This document shows positions 33,276-44,772 of a DNA stretch of 64,000 bases, in pieces. This stretch comes from Avena insularis (Eukaryota > Streptophyta > Magnoliopsida > Poales > Poaceae): positions 180,082,927 to 180,146,926 of the forward strand of contig CM042691.1 of the NCBI GenBank assembly GCA_023614405.1. The letters are read 5' to 3'. Within the stretch, counting starts at the first letter, position 1. Each line of letters starts with the position of its first letter. The notes under the pieces were generated by a model, which was not told the origin of the DNA, did no database searches, and saw only the letters and a list, made by a program, of their open reading frames with translations. Made by a program: the position numbers and the translations under genes.

Positions 33276-36200
33276 TGTCACATCCCAAGATTTTCCAAAT
33301 CTTGTAATGTGAAAAATAAAGGAATAAAATAAAACTTTGTTTGATTTTCAGAGCCAGAAGAAACTTTTGTATTCCAATGAGAATCTTCAAACCTATTTGG
33401 AACAAAAAATCCTAAAAGGATTTAACAAGATAAATATTTTAATGAAGGAAAAGTAAAATATTTTATTACTACTTTGAAATCTCTCTATAAAAGGTTTTAG
33501 TTCTCAAATTAAAAAGGAAAGATTTTAAATAAAGATTATATTTTAAAGAGCCAAATTAATTTTGGCCAAGCTTTTATAATAAAATATTTTGTTTTGATAA
33601 AATGAGTAAAGGTTTATTTAAATAAAATAATAAGGATTTAAATATCCAATTTTATCAAAGTAAAGGCTTTTCTTTTTAAATAAACACTAAAACTTATTAT
33701 TTTATTTTAATAAGTTTTCCAAAGGTTTTTGAATAAAACCTACTGAAAAGGTTTTTGGTTTGGTTTATATTTCAAATAGAGTTTTAAAAATAAATTAAAC
33801 CCTATTTTGAAAATAAAGACTAAAGTCTTTTTATTTAATTATTAATAGATCCTAAAAAGGATAAAAATTATTTTGTTTTTCCCTTTGGTTTTATATTCTC
33901 AAATAAAACTTACTGAAGTGTTTTGGTTTTATTTTAGATTTCAAAATAAAGATTCTAATAAAACAAATCCTATTTGAATTAAATGAATAAGGTCTATTCA
34001 TTTAATTGTTATTGGACCCTAAAATAAAATGTTATTTTGTTTTAAACAAGTTCCAAGTATTCTTTATTTTCAAATAAAACCTACTGATTTGTTTTTGAAA
34101 ATATTTGGATTTCAAATGGAGATTCTATTAATTAAATCAAACCCTATTTTATTAAATAACTAATGAACCATTTTATTTAATAATAAATGGATCCTAAAAT
34201 GAATAAAAATATTATTTTATTTCTGGAATTATTTTAAGCTACTAAACAGAACCCAGTTCAAAACTTCAGAGTTTGATAATTGTTTGAATTGGTTTGAACC
34301 TTGTTTGGTTGTTTGAAATTCAAAACTGGAAATTGAATCAGAAAAAGAAAAGATTTCAGAAGGAAAAAAAAAGCATCGGACCTGACCCAGCCCAGCAGCC
34401 CACTAAGGTCCAGCGAACCAGCCCAGTTTTTCCCAGAGAAAAACGGTTCACACTTATTAACTTACCCGCAAAGAGAATGACGGTGGACCCTCCTCCTTTC
34501 TTTTCCCGACGATTTGGACCCCAGACTGCTGTTCATCCTCCTCACCCGCGCGACCAGTTCTCCCCTCCCTCGTCGCCATTTCCTGCAGTAATCCCGCGGC
34601 TTCAATTCGTCATAATGCCGTGCGTTAATCTCGCCGTGACTGCACGCTATTAAGCGCATGCGTCTTCTCCTCCTTTCCCCTCATCCACTCCTTCTCCGCC
34701 CAGGCTGCCAATTCGGCCAGCACTCCCTCTGTTCCGCGACACCACGGTGACGATTCGGGCAAGCCACACCACCTCCTGCCTCGGACCTCGCAGACTCACC
34801 ACTTCTTGGCGCATCTCCCGGTGCCTTCGTTTGACGCGGGTGCCCAGGCGTCGGCTCGTCAAGCTTCGAGCGCCGCGCGTCGCAACCTCTCCGGACCTCC
34901 CGGTAAATGCTGGCCGCCCGAGCCTCCTCGTTCACTCCCTCACTCGCCTCGGTCTTGAACTAACCACGACCTCTGTTTGTCTTTTTCGTGACGGTAGCCT
35001 CGTCTTGACGACGACTGCACCGCCGTCTGCCTCTTCCTCCGACGAAGCCTCCAGGTAGTAAATGGCCACCCCTTGTCCTTCCGATGATACGCCTGTGTTC
35101 AGTGCACTCGCCCGCATCTAACCGCATCTGTTTCTTGCCCTCTGGTGGACAGCAGCCCCGTCCCCGTCGTCAAGCAGAAGCTCCTGGCGCCACCCCTAAA
35201 CTCCGGCGAGCAATTAACCGCAACCTTGCGCGCCCCCCGCCGAACCATCAGAACATTGAGCATCGCCGTGACCCCCTGAGCCCGGTGAGCAACTCCCCTT
35301 TCTCCCTCACCTCCTGTAGCATCGGCACCGTCGTCGACCGACAGCTCCGCCGCCAGTAACCACCGCAGCGCCGCCCATCTGTGGCTGGTGTGCCTAGCAC
35401 CGTTAGATCGTAATCGTATGGCCACGATAGAACTTAATCGAAGCGGTAAGTAGCCTCGCACGCCGCCGCGATTTAACTTAAATCCAACGGCTGTCGTCGC
35501 GTGATCCAACCGAAGCGGTAAGCGAATAGGAAGTCGCCGCGTGTCCAGCTGATGATTTAAAAACAGAGTTGAAAACAGATTTGTATGCAGATTTGAAAAC
35601 CCTATAACTTTTGATCCACAAGTCCAAAAATTGCAAATTTGGTATCATTGGAATCAGTGGAACAAGCCCTAGCCAACCATGCCCTTGGTTTAGCAAATAG
35701 TATATGTTAGAGTGTTTGTTTTTGCAGAAACATTTGTATGCTTGTTAAGGATGTAAAAAAAATTTAAAAATGAATTTGGGGTTAAAATCTTTTGCAATTG
35801 GATTGCTTTGAACCTACTGACCATAGGAAACACTTTGTGGACTCAAAAATGTATTTGGTGAAACAAAATAATGATTCTTTGATTAAAAACCATTTCTAGT
35901 CAAACAGAAATGTGGTTTATTTATTAAAAATGGTTTTGGAAGAAAACCTTTGGAAAATGTTTTGTTTTAAACTCTCTGACCCCAAACACCAAGTTTTATG
36001 GTTTGAAAACTTATTTGGTGAACCCTATAGGTTAATGCCTTAGTAAAATATTTTTTACACCACATAAAATGATGCTTTGTTTTTAAAAATGGTTTATAAA
36101 GTGAAACCTTTTGCAAATGACTTTGCCACTTTATAAAATGACCATTAGGTGTTTTCAAAAGTTTATGACCCATTAGGAACCACTTTTACAAATAAAACAA

Positions 36201-37607
36201 TCTTTTGCATGCTTGTATGCATTGCTTGTTTTTATTATTTTTATGTGATGAATTGCTTGAATGGTAGATTGAAATATTGTTTGCTTGATTGAATTGTAGT
36301 GACTTGAAGTGTGTGAACATTGCAAAGATCAAGGAGTGAACCTATACTCTCTACCAAAAAGGCAAGTGATGCTTCATACTTTGTCCCATTATTTTCACTA
36401 TGCATTAGTGATATTTTCTAAGTAGGACTTGCATGGAATTTTGCTAAGTATAAACTATGCCAAGGGAAATCCTAGTAGATGAAACCTTAGTAGAAATTTC
36501 CTAAGTTAAGATTCCTACTACTATAATGCTTAGCTTAGCTAGTAGAAAACAAGGGTGGAATATATATTCATGCTATGGAAAATTTCTAAGTCAAGGACTT
36601 GTGTTTTCTTTAATAAAACAACTAAGTGAATGAATCACCTGGGTGGAATGGGATTGCTTGGTGGTTTTTGGTTGAGTGGTTCACAAGGCCCATTTCTATG
36701 GTTTACCTTGTGTATCTCACTTGTGGATGGCCACCCAGGAACAAAGAGATTTGAGATGTCAAATGTTGAGAAGCTTCAAGTGCATCCACTTGGCATTATG
36801 GGCTCTACCTGGATCATATAGGTTGCAATAACTTAGCCAAATGGACAGTTGGTGGTAGGGGTTTGATAGGTTGGAGCGCGTCCATGTTGGTCTAAGGGAA
36901 GGCTTCTGAAAGATCTTGTCTTGGTGAAACCAAGTCTTGTGGGGAAAGTGCACCACCTCTGCAGAGTGTAAAATCTAAGTACTTAGCCATGTCCCTGGTA
37001 AAGGACAATTTGAGCATCAAGACATGGAAGCTATCAAGAATCTCCTCATCCAAATTTCTAAGTTAAAAACTTGTGGTTGAACAAGGGTTTAATGTTCACC
37101 AATTTCTATTGGTGGTTCCTTTGGTGATTTTGTCAAAGCAAAAACTTAGTGTTTTCAAATGATAAGGAAAATCTATTTTGAGCAAAGCAAGCCTAAGATC
37201 CACTTAGCCAAATGCATATAGATGATAGACTCCACTATACTACCATAGTATCACTTGCCAATACAATTCAAATGTATTGACCCTTGTGGCTGTAACTTGT
37301 TATGTTGCAGGTTTGATTGATTTAGTGAAGTGTGTTGATTAGGATTACAAAGTCTACAACCAACATGTCTGCCTGTGGCACTTTGAAGATGAAGGACCCC
37401 ATGCTTATAGATATTCTGCTGCAATGTAATGTAATAGCCAAATGAGCTGTGAAAGATGTAATAAATTATTTTATTCCTGGTTATAAAGTTGTATTATGAC
37501 CTTTGTTTCTTGATATTACATCTTAACTGTGGATGCTAGCTATTGATCCAGGGACTAGCATTGTAAACACAGGGATCTCTACCTTATTAAAGGTTGGGAA
37601 CTCTACA
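33276..37607 (+). repeat. Gag-only element 3' LTR (4,332 bp)
   Basis: Same borders as the 5' LTR. The 170 bp triplet is at about 33732-34238, the inverted arms at 36638-36646 and 36731-36739, and the hairpin GTCC...GGAC at 36991-37006. Differences from the 5' LTR are sparse except between about 34480 and 35525, the GC-rich zone, where dozens of 1-6 base indels accumulate. Confidence 0.93.
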
Positions 37608-38555
37608 AGGTCTCCTCGTGATATCCCGGATCCCATCCAAGAATCCGAGCAACATTCGGTCTTCTTACTCACATTCCATATCTACTGAAAAACATCGAAT
37701 CATTAAGTGTGTCTCCCTACAGTTCGTGAATTATGAAGACATGACAGAGACTCTTCTCCGATTAATAACCAATAGAGGAATCTAGAAATTCATATCTCCC
37801 ACATATTTCTACAATTACTTTGCAATCAAATGAACCGTTTACATACGATACTGGTTTCCCTTTGTCTCGCGATATTTTACTTATCCGAGGTTTGATCGTC
37901 GGCATCTCCGCATACCTAGTTCAACCTCGTTACTGATAAGTACTGTTTACGCGTTCCTATGATATGCTATACCTTTTGATCCAGTCACATGCTTGCAAGA
38001 TAATTGGATGGCATTCCACCGAGAGGGACCAAAGTATATCTATATGTCATATGGATGGAAAAATCCCACTCTAGATCCATGTGCCTCAACACAAACTTTC
38101 CATACACTCAATGCCACATTTATAACCACCCAGTTATGAAGTGGTGTTTGATGTCATCAAAGCATCCTTCCGGTGATGGTGATTAGCATGATCTGATGGT
38201 CGAAGGAATTAGGTTACTATGTATCTGAAAGCTTAAAGCAAACAAACTATTGAAATGACTTGATATTTATGCTACGCTTATCTATACGAGTATGTCGATC
38301 ACACCATTCTCCTAATGATATGATCTCGTTGTTAATAACATCTCAATGTTCATGATTAGGAAACCATTATCATCTATTAACCAACAAGCCAGTGTTACAA
38401 AGAGGCTTCACTACGGACTCTAAAAAGTTTACAAATCACACAATTATTAATGTTTCCGGTTAATACAATTCTAGCATGAATGTAAACATTTATCATAAAC
38501 ACAAAGATATAATAATAACTACTTTTATTATTGCCTCTAGGGCATATCTCCAACA
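37608..38555 (-). repeat. Copia-A 3' LTR, part 2
   Basis: After the AGGTC target duplicate (37608-37612) the copia LTR resumes and runs to CTCTAGGGCATATCTCCAACA, the complement of the Angela-type LTR start TGTTGGAGATATGCCC. Right next to it (38556-38575) is the complement of the polypurine tract GCAAGTGGGAGAT. Confidence 0.92.
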
Positions 38556-38589
38556 ATCTCCCACTTGCACTAGAGTCAACTAATCTAGA

Positions 38590-39279
38590 TTACATGGTAA
38601 TATACCGAACACCCATGGCGGTTTGGTGTTGGTCATGCTTTACCCTCGGGAGAGGTTTAGTCAAAGGATGCACCACATTCAGTTCCATGTGTACTTTGCA
38701 AATCTTTATATCACCATCTTGGACATGCTCTCGAATAGCGTGAAAACGTAGCTTGATATGCTTCAGCTTCTTGTGTGACCTTGGTTCTTGCGCATTGGCT
38801 ATGGCACCCATGTTATCACAGTAGGTAGACATTGGGTCCAGCGCACTGGGAACCACACCGAGCTCCATAATGAACTCCTTCATCCATATCGCCTCTTGTG
38901 AAGCCTTTGAAGCAACTATGTATTCTGATTTAGTTAAAGATCTCGCCACAATGCTTTGCTTTGCACTCCTCCAGCTAACTTCTGCAGCATTCAAAGTAAA
39001 TACGTATCCAGATTGAGATTTAGAATCATCCGGATCGGGGTTCCAACTACCATTCGTGTAACCATTAACAACGAGTTGTTCATCACCTCCATAAGATAGA
39101 ACCATATCCTTAGTTCTTCTCAAGTACTTAAGGATGTTTTTGACTATTGTCCAATGATCCACTCCTGGATCACTTTGATATGTGCTAGTAAAACTAACAA
39201 CATATGTAATGTCGGGTCTAGTACATAGCATGGCATACATGATAGATCCTGTGGCTGAGGCATAGGGAGTCTTACTCAT
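38590..39279 (-). pseudogene. pol (RNH): Copia-A RNase H domain
   Basis: The minus-strand frame contains YASATGSIMYAMLCTRPDI, the usual lead-in to copia RNase H. GYTNGSWN follows where the family has GYTDASW, so the first catalytic Asp is Asn. Next come SGYVFTLNAAEVSWRSAKQ, SEYIVASKASQEAIWMKEF and the final YCDNMGAI-AH/HIKLRFHAIREHV stretch. The two regions upstream (39280-39408) carry the end of RT with stops. RNase H would remove template RNA. Here the active site is altered and the enzyme should be inactive. Confidence 0.88.
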
Positions 39280-39408
39280 CCTTTATCTATCTTCTGCCGT
39301 AGCAGGACTTTGAGTTTTACTCAAGGTCGTATTGGGCAACATGAGTAAGAACCCTTTCTTGCTATCTTCCATTCCAAACCTCTTTAGAACTTCGTCCAAA
39401 TATGTACT

Positions 39409-40560
39409 CTATGACAACGATATTAGGCGTATCGATCTATCTCTATAAATTTTTATGCCTAATATGTAAGCAGCTTCACCAAGATCCTTCATTGAAAAAC
39501 TATTATTCAAATAATATTTGACACTATTAAGAAGGTCTACATCATTCCCAATCAACAATATGTTGTCCACATATAGTACTAGGAATGCTACAGGGATCCC
39601 ACTCAGTTTCTTGTAAATACAAGCTTCTCCATAAGTTTGTATAAAACCAAAACTTTTGATTACCTTATCAAAACTTTGATTCCAACTTCTGGATGCTTGC
39701 TTCAATCCATAAATGGATCGTTGAAGCTTGCACACCTTGTTAGCATCCTTAGGATCGATAAAACATTTGGGTTGTACCATATACAACTATTCATCAATGT
39801 CTCCATTGAGGAACGCTGTTTTGACATCCATCTGCCATATCTCATCATCGTAATATGCAGAAATTGCTAACAAAATCCTCACAGACTTTAGATTCTCTAC
39901 CAGTGAGAAAGTCTCATCATAGTCAACACCATGAATTTTTCGGAACCCTTTCACGACAAGTTGAGCTTTATAGACGGTTACGTTACCATCAACATCTGTT
40001 TTCTTCTTGAAAATCCATTTGTTCTCGATAGCCTTCAAGCCATCTGGTAAGTCCACCAAAGTCCATACTTGGTTTTCGTACATGGATCCAATCTCGGATT
40101 TCATGGCTTGCCATTTATTGGAATCTGGGCTCATCATCACTTCCTCATATGTCACAGAGTCATCGGTGTTGTCCACCAACATGACACTCATAACGGGATC
40201 ATACCAATCGGGAGTGGTACGAGTCCTCGTCGACCTGCGAAGTTCCATAGTAACTTCGATTGAAGTTTCATGATCTTTATCATTAGGTTCCTCTCCTATT
40301 GGTGTAAGTTCCACATGAACTTCCTCCGGTGCTACGCTACTCTCAAATCCGAGAGAAGGTTGGACAATCTCGTCGAGTTCTACTTTCCTTACAGTCACTT
40401 CTTTCGAGATAAACTCCTTCTCTAGAAAGGATCCATTCTTGGCAACAAAGATTTTGCCTTGGGATCTATGATAGAATTTATACCCAATAGTTTCCTTCAG
40501 GTATCCTATGAAGACGCATTTTTCCTCTTTGGGTTCAAGCTTGTCGGTCTGTAAATTCAT
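39409..40560 (-). pseudogene. pol (RT): Copia-A reverse transcriptase
   Basis: The first frame (40560-39787) has the integrase-RT linker and RT fingers: WQAMKSEIGSMYENQVWTLV, KWIFKKKTDVDGNV, IWQMDVKTAFLNGD. It is broken by a TAG at about 39784-39786. It then continues in the next block (39786-39409) with LYGLKQASRSWNQSFD and the polymerase motif LYVDNILLIGND. The canonical motif is YVDD, so the second catalytic Asp has become Asn. Stop codons at 39409 and near 39290 follow. Copies RNA to DNA in functional relatives; this copy is dead twice over. Confidence 0.9.
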
Positions 40561-40578
40561 TACATAAACTTTGCAACC

Positions 40579-41280
40579 CTAAACTTTAAGGAACAACAAT
40601 TTAGGTTTCTTCCCAAACCATAATTCATATGGTGTCGTTACAGCGTATTTTGATGGTGCCCTATTTAAAGTGAATGCAGGTGTTTCTAATGCATAACCCC
40701 AAAACGACAAAGGTAAATTTCTAAGTGACATCATAGAATGAACCATATCTAAGAGAGTTCGATTACAATGTTCGCACACACCATTATGTTGTGTTGTTCC
40801 CGGCGGTGTCAATTGTGAAAGTATTCCGCATTTCTTCAAATTCTTGCCAAACTCGTAACATAGATATTCACCTCCACGATCAGATCGTAGAAACTTAATC
40901 TTCTTGTTACATTGATTCTCCACTTCACTTTGAAATTCCTTAAACTTCTCGAAAGTTTTGGGATTATGTTTCATGAAATAGATATACCCATGTCTACTCA
41001 AATCATCCGTGAAAGTAAGAACATAACGATGACCACCACACGATGCTACACTCATCCGGCCACACACATAGGTATGTATGATTTCCAATAAGTCCATAGC
41101 TCACTCCATCATACCAGAAAATGGAGTCTTAGTCATTTTACCCATCAGACATGCTTCGCATCTTTCAAGTGATTCAAGAAGTCCACCAGAATGGAGTTTC
41201 TTCATACGCTTCACTCCAATGTGACCAAGACGATAGTTACTCATGTATGTCGAATTATCGCTCAATTTCAAACGTTTAGA
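40579..41280 (-). pseudogene. pol (INT): Copia-A integrase
   Basis: The core frame (41097-40579) has the DDE residues. The first Asp is in the MDLLEII line (expected GPM...D). The second Asp region is FLRSDRGGEYLCYEF and the Glu region is HNGVCEHCNRTLLDMV. The Glu remains, but nearby conserved residues (ER-NRT in the family) are changed to EHCNRT. The zinc-binding head lies in 41100-41280 with stops ('cttcgcatctttcaagtg', complement of an H/C-rich segment). The end merges with the RT linker at 40575, where a stop interrupts KLLFLKV. Confidence 0.82.
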
Positions 41281-41700
41281 TTATATATTATGAACATGTG
41301 TATCACTACTATCGAGATTCAATAAAAATAGATAATCTATCAACAGTGCATGACCATAAAAGATATTAATCATATAAATTGAACAAAAATTATTCTCGGA
41401 CTTAAACAAGTAACCGTCTCGCAATAAACAAGATCGCAATATAATGCTCATGCTCAACGCAGCCACCAAATAACAATTATTTAAGTATAAAACTAATCCC
41501 AATGGTAGATGAAGACGGAGCGTGCCTACCGGGACCACATCAACCTTTGATCCGTTTCCAACGTGCATTGTCACCTCGTCTTTCGCTAGTCTCCGTTTAT
41601 TCTGCAGCACCTATTTCGAGCTACAAATATGAGCAACCGAACCAGTATCAAATACCCAGGCACTACTAAGATTACTAGAAAGATACACATCAATAACATG
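41281..41700 (-). pseudogene. pol (PR): Copia-A protease
   Basis: Just upstream of the 41610-41281 frame the minus strand reads WVFDTGSVAHIC, with the D-T-G-S catalytic triad motif of the copia aspartic protease. A stop follows, then VTMHVGNGSKVDVVPVGTLRLHLPLG, the flap region of the same fold. It would cut the Gag-Pol precursor. Broken by a TAG near 41611. Confidence 0.8.
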
Positions 41701-42535
41701 TATATCGGATATACCTTTATTCAGGTTCGCCAAGTACTTGGGGCAATTACGCTTCTAGTGACCTTATCCCTTGTAGTAAAACCAATCAATATTAGGCTTA
41801 GGCCTAGCCTTGGTCTTCTTCTTTGTAGGTGCGACAACTTTCTTGCTGCATTTCTTGAAGTTACCCTTTTCTTAGGCTTGCATTGCTTCTTGAAATTGGT
41901 GGTCTTATTGATCATCAACACTTGGTGCTCTTTCTGATCTCCACTTCTGCAGACTTCAACATGGAGAAGAGTTCAGGTAATGACTTTTCCATGCACTGCA
42001 TGTTGTAGTTCATCACAAAGTTCTTATAACTTGGTGGTAGTGATTTGAGGACACGGTGTATCCCCAAAGCATTAGGAATCACTATACCCAAGCTCTGGAG
42101 CTTATTACCATGCCCAGACATCTTAAGCACATGCTCACTAATGGAGCTGCCCTCTTCCATCTTGCAGATAAAGAACTTTTCAGAAGCCTCATAACTCTCA
42201 ACTGCCTCATGAGCCTCAAATATCATTTTGAGTTCACGGAAAATATCATGTGGGTCAAAGTTCTCAAACCTTTTCTGAAGCTCTGATTCTAAACCATACA
42301 AGATAGCACACAGAACTGTGGAGTACTGATTCTTCTGAGTAAGGTAAACATTTTTCACATCATCAGTAGCAACAACTGCAGGTGGGTCACCTAGCGGTGC
42401 ATCCAGCACATAGGTCAACTTACCATCATTAAGGACAATCCTCAAATTATGGAACTAATCTGTGAAGTTACTTCCATTGTTTTTAAACTTTTCTTTCTCT
42501 AGGAATGCATTAAAATTGATGGTAGGGGCTGCCAT
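41701..42535 (-). pseudogene. gag: Copia-A gag
   Basis: The natural start is the Met at 42535 (MAAPTINFNAFLEKEKF). A TAG where the family has Trp before FHNLRIVL interrupts it about 26 codons in. The main frame 42445-41915 then carries the UBN2-type Gag core: LRIVLNDGKLTYVLDAPLGD, EAHEAVESYEASEKFFICKM, SISEHVLKMSGHGNKL and SYKNFVMNYNMQ. The zinc knuckle region (about 41770-41810) is recognisable as KRNCPKYL, but its cysteines are partly Tyr/Trp and it has two stops. Particle protein in functional relatives. Confidence 0.88.
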
Positions 42536-43709
42536 TGATCTACAACATATTTGCAAAAGATTCGACTAAGTTTATGAAAAATTGAGTTTAATTAATTGTT
42601 AAATTAATCTAGGTAAACTCCCACTCAAAACAATATCCCTCACATTGTTTTAGTGATCACACGAACAAAATGCACTACATCAAAACCGATCATCAGGATA
42701 GATGATGTAGTTTCAAAGGCGAAAAATCAACATGTTCATCATATCTACTATATGACTCATGCTTTACCTTTCGGTGATCTGTATTCCGAGACCATGTCTG
42801 TACATTCTAGGCTCGTCAAGATTAACCTTAGTTTATGCATGAGCAAATCTGGCTTGCTCCTGTTATGTGAATACGTTGATTCTATCACACCCGATCATCA
42901 TGTGGTGCTTCGAAACGACGAGTCTTGGTAACGGTGCTAACTAAGGGTGAACACTTTCCTTGATAATTTTGTGAGAGGGATCATCTTATAAAGCTATCGT
43001 CGCAATCTAAGAAATACAAGATGCATAAAAGGATTAACATGACATGTAATTTAAAATATTTGATATGATATGGCCTTTCTTCTTGTTCTTCCGATCTCCA
43101 TCTTCAAGCACGAACATGATCTCCATCATCACCAGTGTGGTGTCAAGGTCAATGACACTGCTCCATGGTTGTTGTCTACCAGCTTCAACTCTTACAACTA
43201 CTTTGAATACTAAACATGCAGGTCTTAACGAAATTAAAAGACAACCATAAGGCTCCTTTTGGTTGCCGACTTACAATAAGGAACATTTCATACATCATAT
43301 ATAATCACAATCATGGCCATATCACATCACATCACACCCCTGCAAAACAAAGTTAGACGCCTCTAATTTTCTGTGCATATTTTATGTGGTTTGGGCCTTT
43401 TAGTAAGTACCATTCTAACTTACGAATAAGAACCATAATGTTGATGCTTGAACTATCAAGTTCCTGTTGTAAATTGAATCATTATTATGATGGGAGAGAC
43501 AAAAACCCGCAAAACCACTTATGCAATACAAGTTGCATGTTGAGCGTGGAGCAAGTCTCATGAACGATGTCATGTAATGTTAGCCCGGGCCACTTCATCC
43601 CACCATACCGCAAGATTGAAAAGTACACAAAAAGTAATTCATAATAAAATCACCACCACCCGTAATGACCATTGTGTTCTACTCGTGCAACAGATATACA
43701 TATAGACAC
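42536..43709. other. Copia-A untranslated leader
   Basis: About 1.2 kb between gag and PBS without a gene, in the place of the long leader of BARE/Angela elements. The frames here are short and unconserved. I see no other insertion in it. Confidence 0.65.
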
Positions 43710-43722
43710 GGCTCTGAAACCA
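43710..43722 (-). other. Copia-A primer binding site
   Basis: The minus strand reads TGGTTTCAGAGCC, one change from TGGTATCAGAGCC (initiator tRNA-Met complement), one base from the 5' LTR. Confidence 0.85.
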
Positions 43723-43723
43723 C

Positions 43724-44772
43724 TATAAGGGGTTCGTAGCATGGAAAACAAAAAATTTCTACCGCAATGAACACACACAAGCCAAGATCTATCTACAATA
43801 TTGTAGCAACAAGTCGATTAGATTACACACCCTTGAATATTCCAAAGTGGTTAACGAGAGAAGGTTCTCGTGGGTGATGTAGCCGTACACTTACCGATCA
43901 CAAGATCGCATAGATGATCCCTCCGGCGCCGCGTTCCGGTAGTGCTCCCGCAGTCGGTCACACGTTCGGTACTTTATGAAGACCTTCCTCTCGCTTGTTC
44001 TAGCAGACAGCGGATGTTCTAGTTCTCTCCTCGTGATTCCGGTAGCACGACGGTGTGGTGTCGGAAGTAGAGGGAAGATCCCACAGGGCTTTGCCTTAAG
44101 CCGGAGGGGGTTAGGATGGATTAGAAGGGTTCCCCAGCATTCTAGGATTTAGAGGCCAAGGTAGAAGGAGGTGGTCAGCGGCGGCTAGGGTGGCGGCGAA
44201 TTGTTGCGGCGGCGCAAGGCGCGCGGCGGCGGCTTCGTTGGGAGGGGTTGTGGTGGTATTCTAGTTCGGGGCAGATCCTCCCCTCTATTTATGAGAGGGA
44301 GGGGCAGCTAGGGAGGGGAGGTTGAATCCTCCTCCACCTTCCTCTCCTCCTTAGTGCATGGTGGAGGGAGAGGAGATTTCATCTCCTCCCTCCACTAGGA
44401 TACATTGTCCCATTTTTGACTTTTCAAACTTGCCTTTTGACTTTCAATTTTGGAGTTTGATTTATCACTTTTATTTGCACAACCCTTTGACCTAGGACAT
44501 GATGCAACCATTCCACTTTATCACGACTCATTCATGTACCCATATCCTTCCGGTTCAGTGAACCTTCTAGACCCTTCTAGATCATTCCATTGAAAACACC
44601 GGAATCATTCCTGAACTCCGGAATTGAACTTTCCTTATATGAATCTTATTCCCCGGACCATTCCGGATCTCCTCGTTATATCCCGGATCCCATCCAAGAC
44701 TCCAAACAACATTCGATCTTCTTACTCACATTCCATATCTACTAAACAACATCAAATCCTTAAGTGTGTCTC
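43724..44772 (-). repeat. Copia-A 5' LTR, part 1
   Basis: Aligns with 26223-27103 and on into 37613-37710 of the 3' LTR. It begins TATAAGGGG where the other LTR has TGTAAGGGG. It ends at GTCTC (44768-44772), the target duplicate of Gyp-D. GC-rich zone about 43920-44260. No gene. Confidence 0.88.

Larger units (their letters stand above)
27104..37607 (+). mobile_element. Gag-only non-autonomous LTR retrotransposon (TR-GAG-like) with 4.3 kb LTRs
   Basis: Two very similar LTRs (27104-31471 and 33276-37607), both TGTCACATCCC...GGGAACTCTACA, enclose only 1.8 kb. Target duplicates are AGATC (27099-27103) and AGGTC (37608-37612), with one mismatch. Inside lie a perfect initiator-Met PBS, one open frame for a zinc-knuckle protein, a pre-PPT palindrome and a PPT. 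There is no protease, RT, RNase H or integrase, so its movement must rely on another element. The combination of a single Gag-like gene and intact cis signals matches the described TR-GAG class. The cis signals point to a Tekay-like chromovirus helper (inference). The AT-rich parts of the two LTRs are nearly identical, so the insertion looks recent. Confidence 0.9.
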
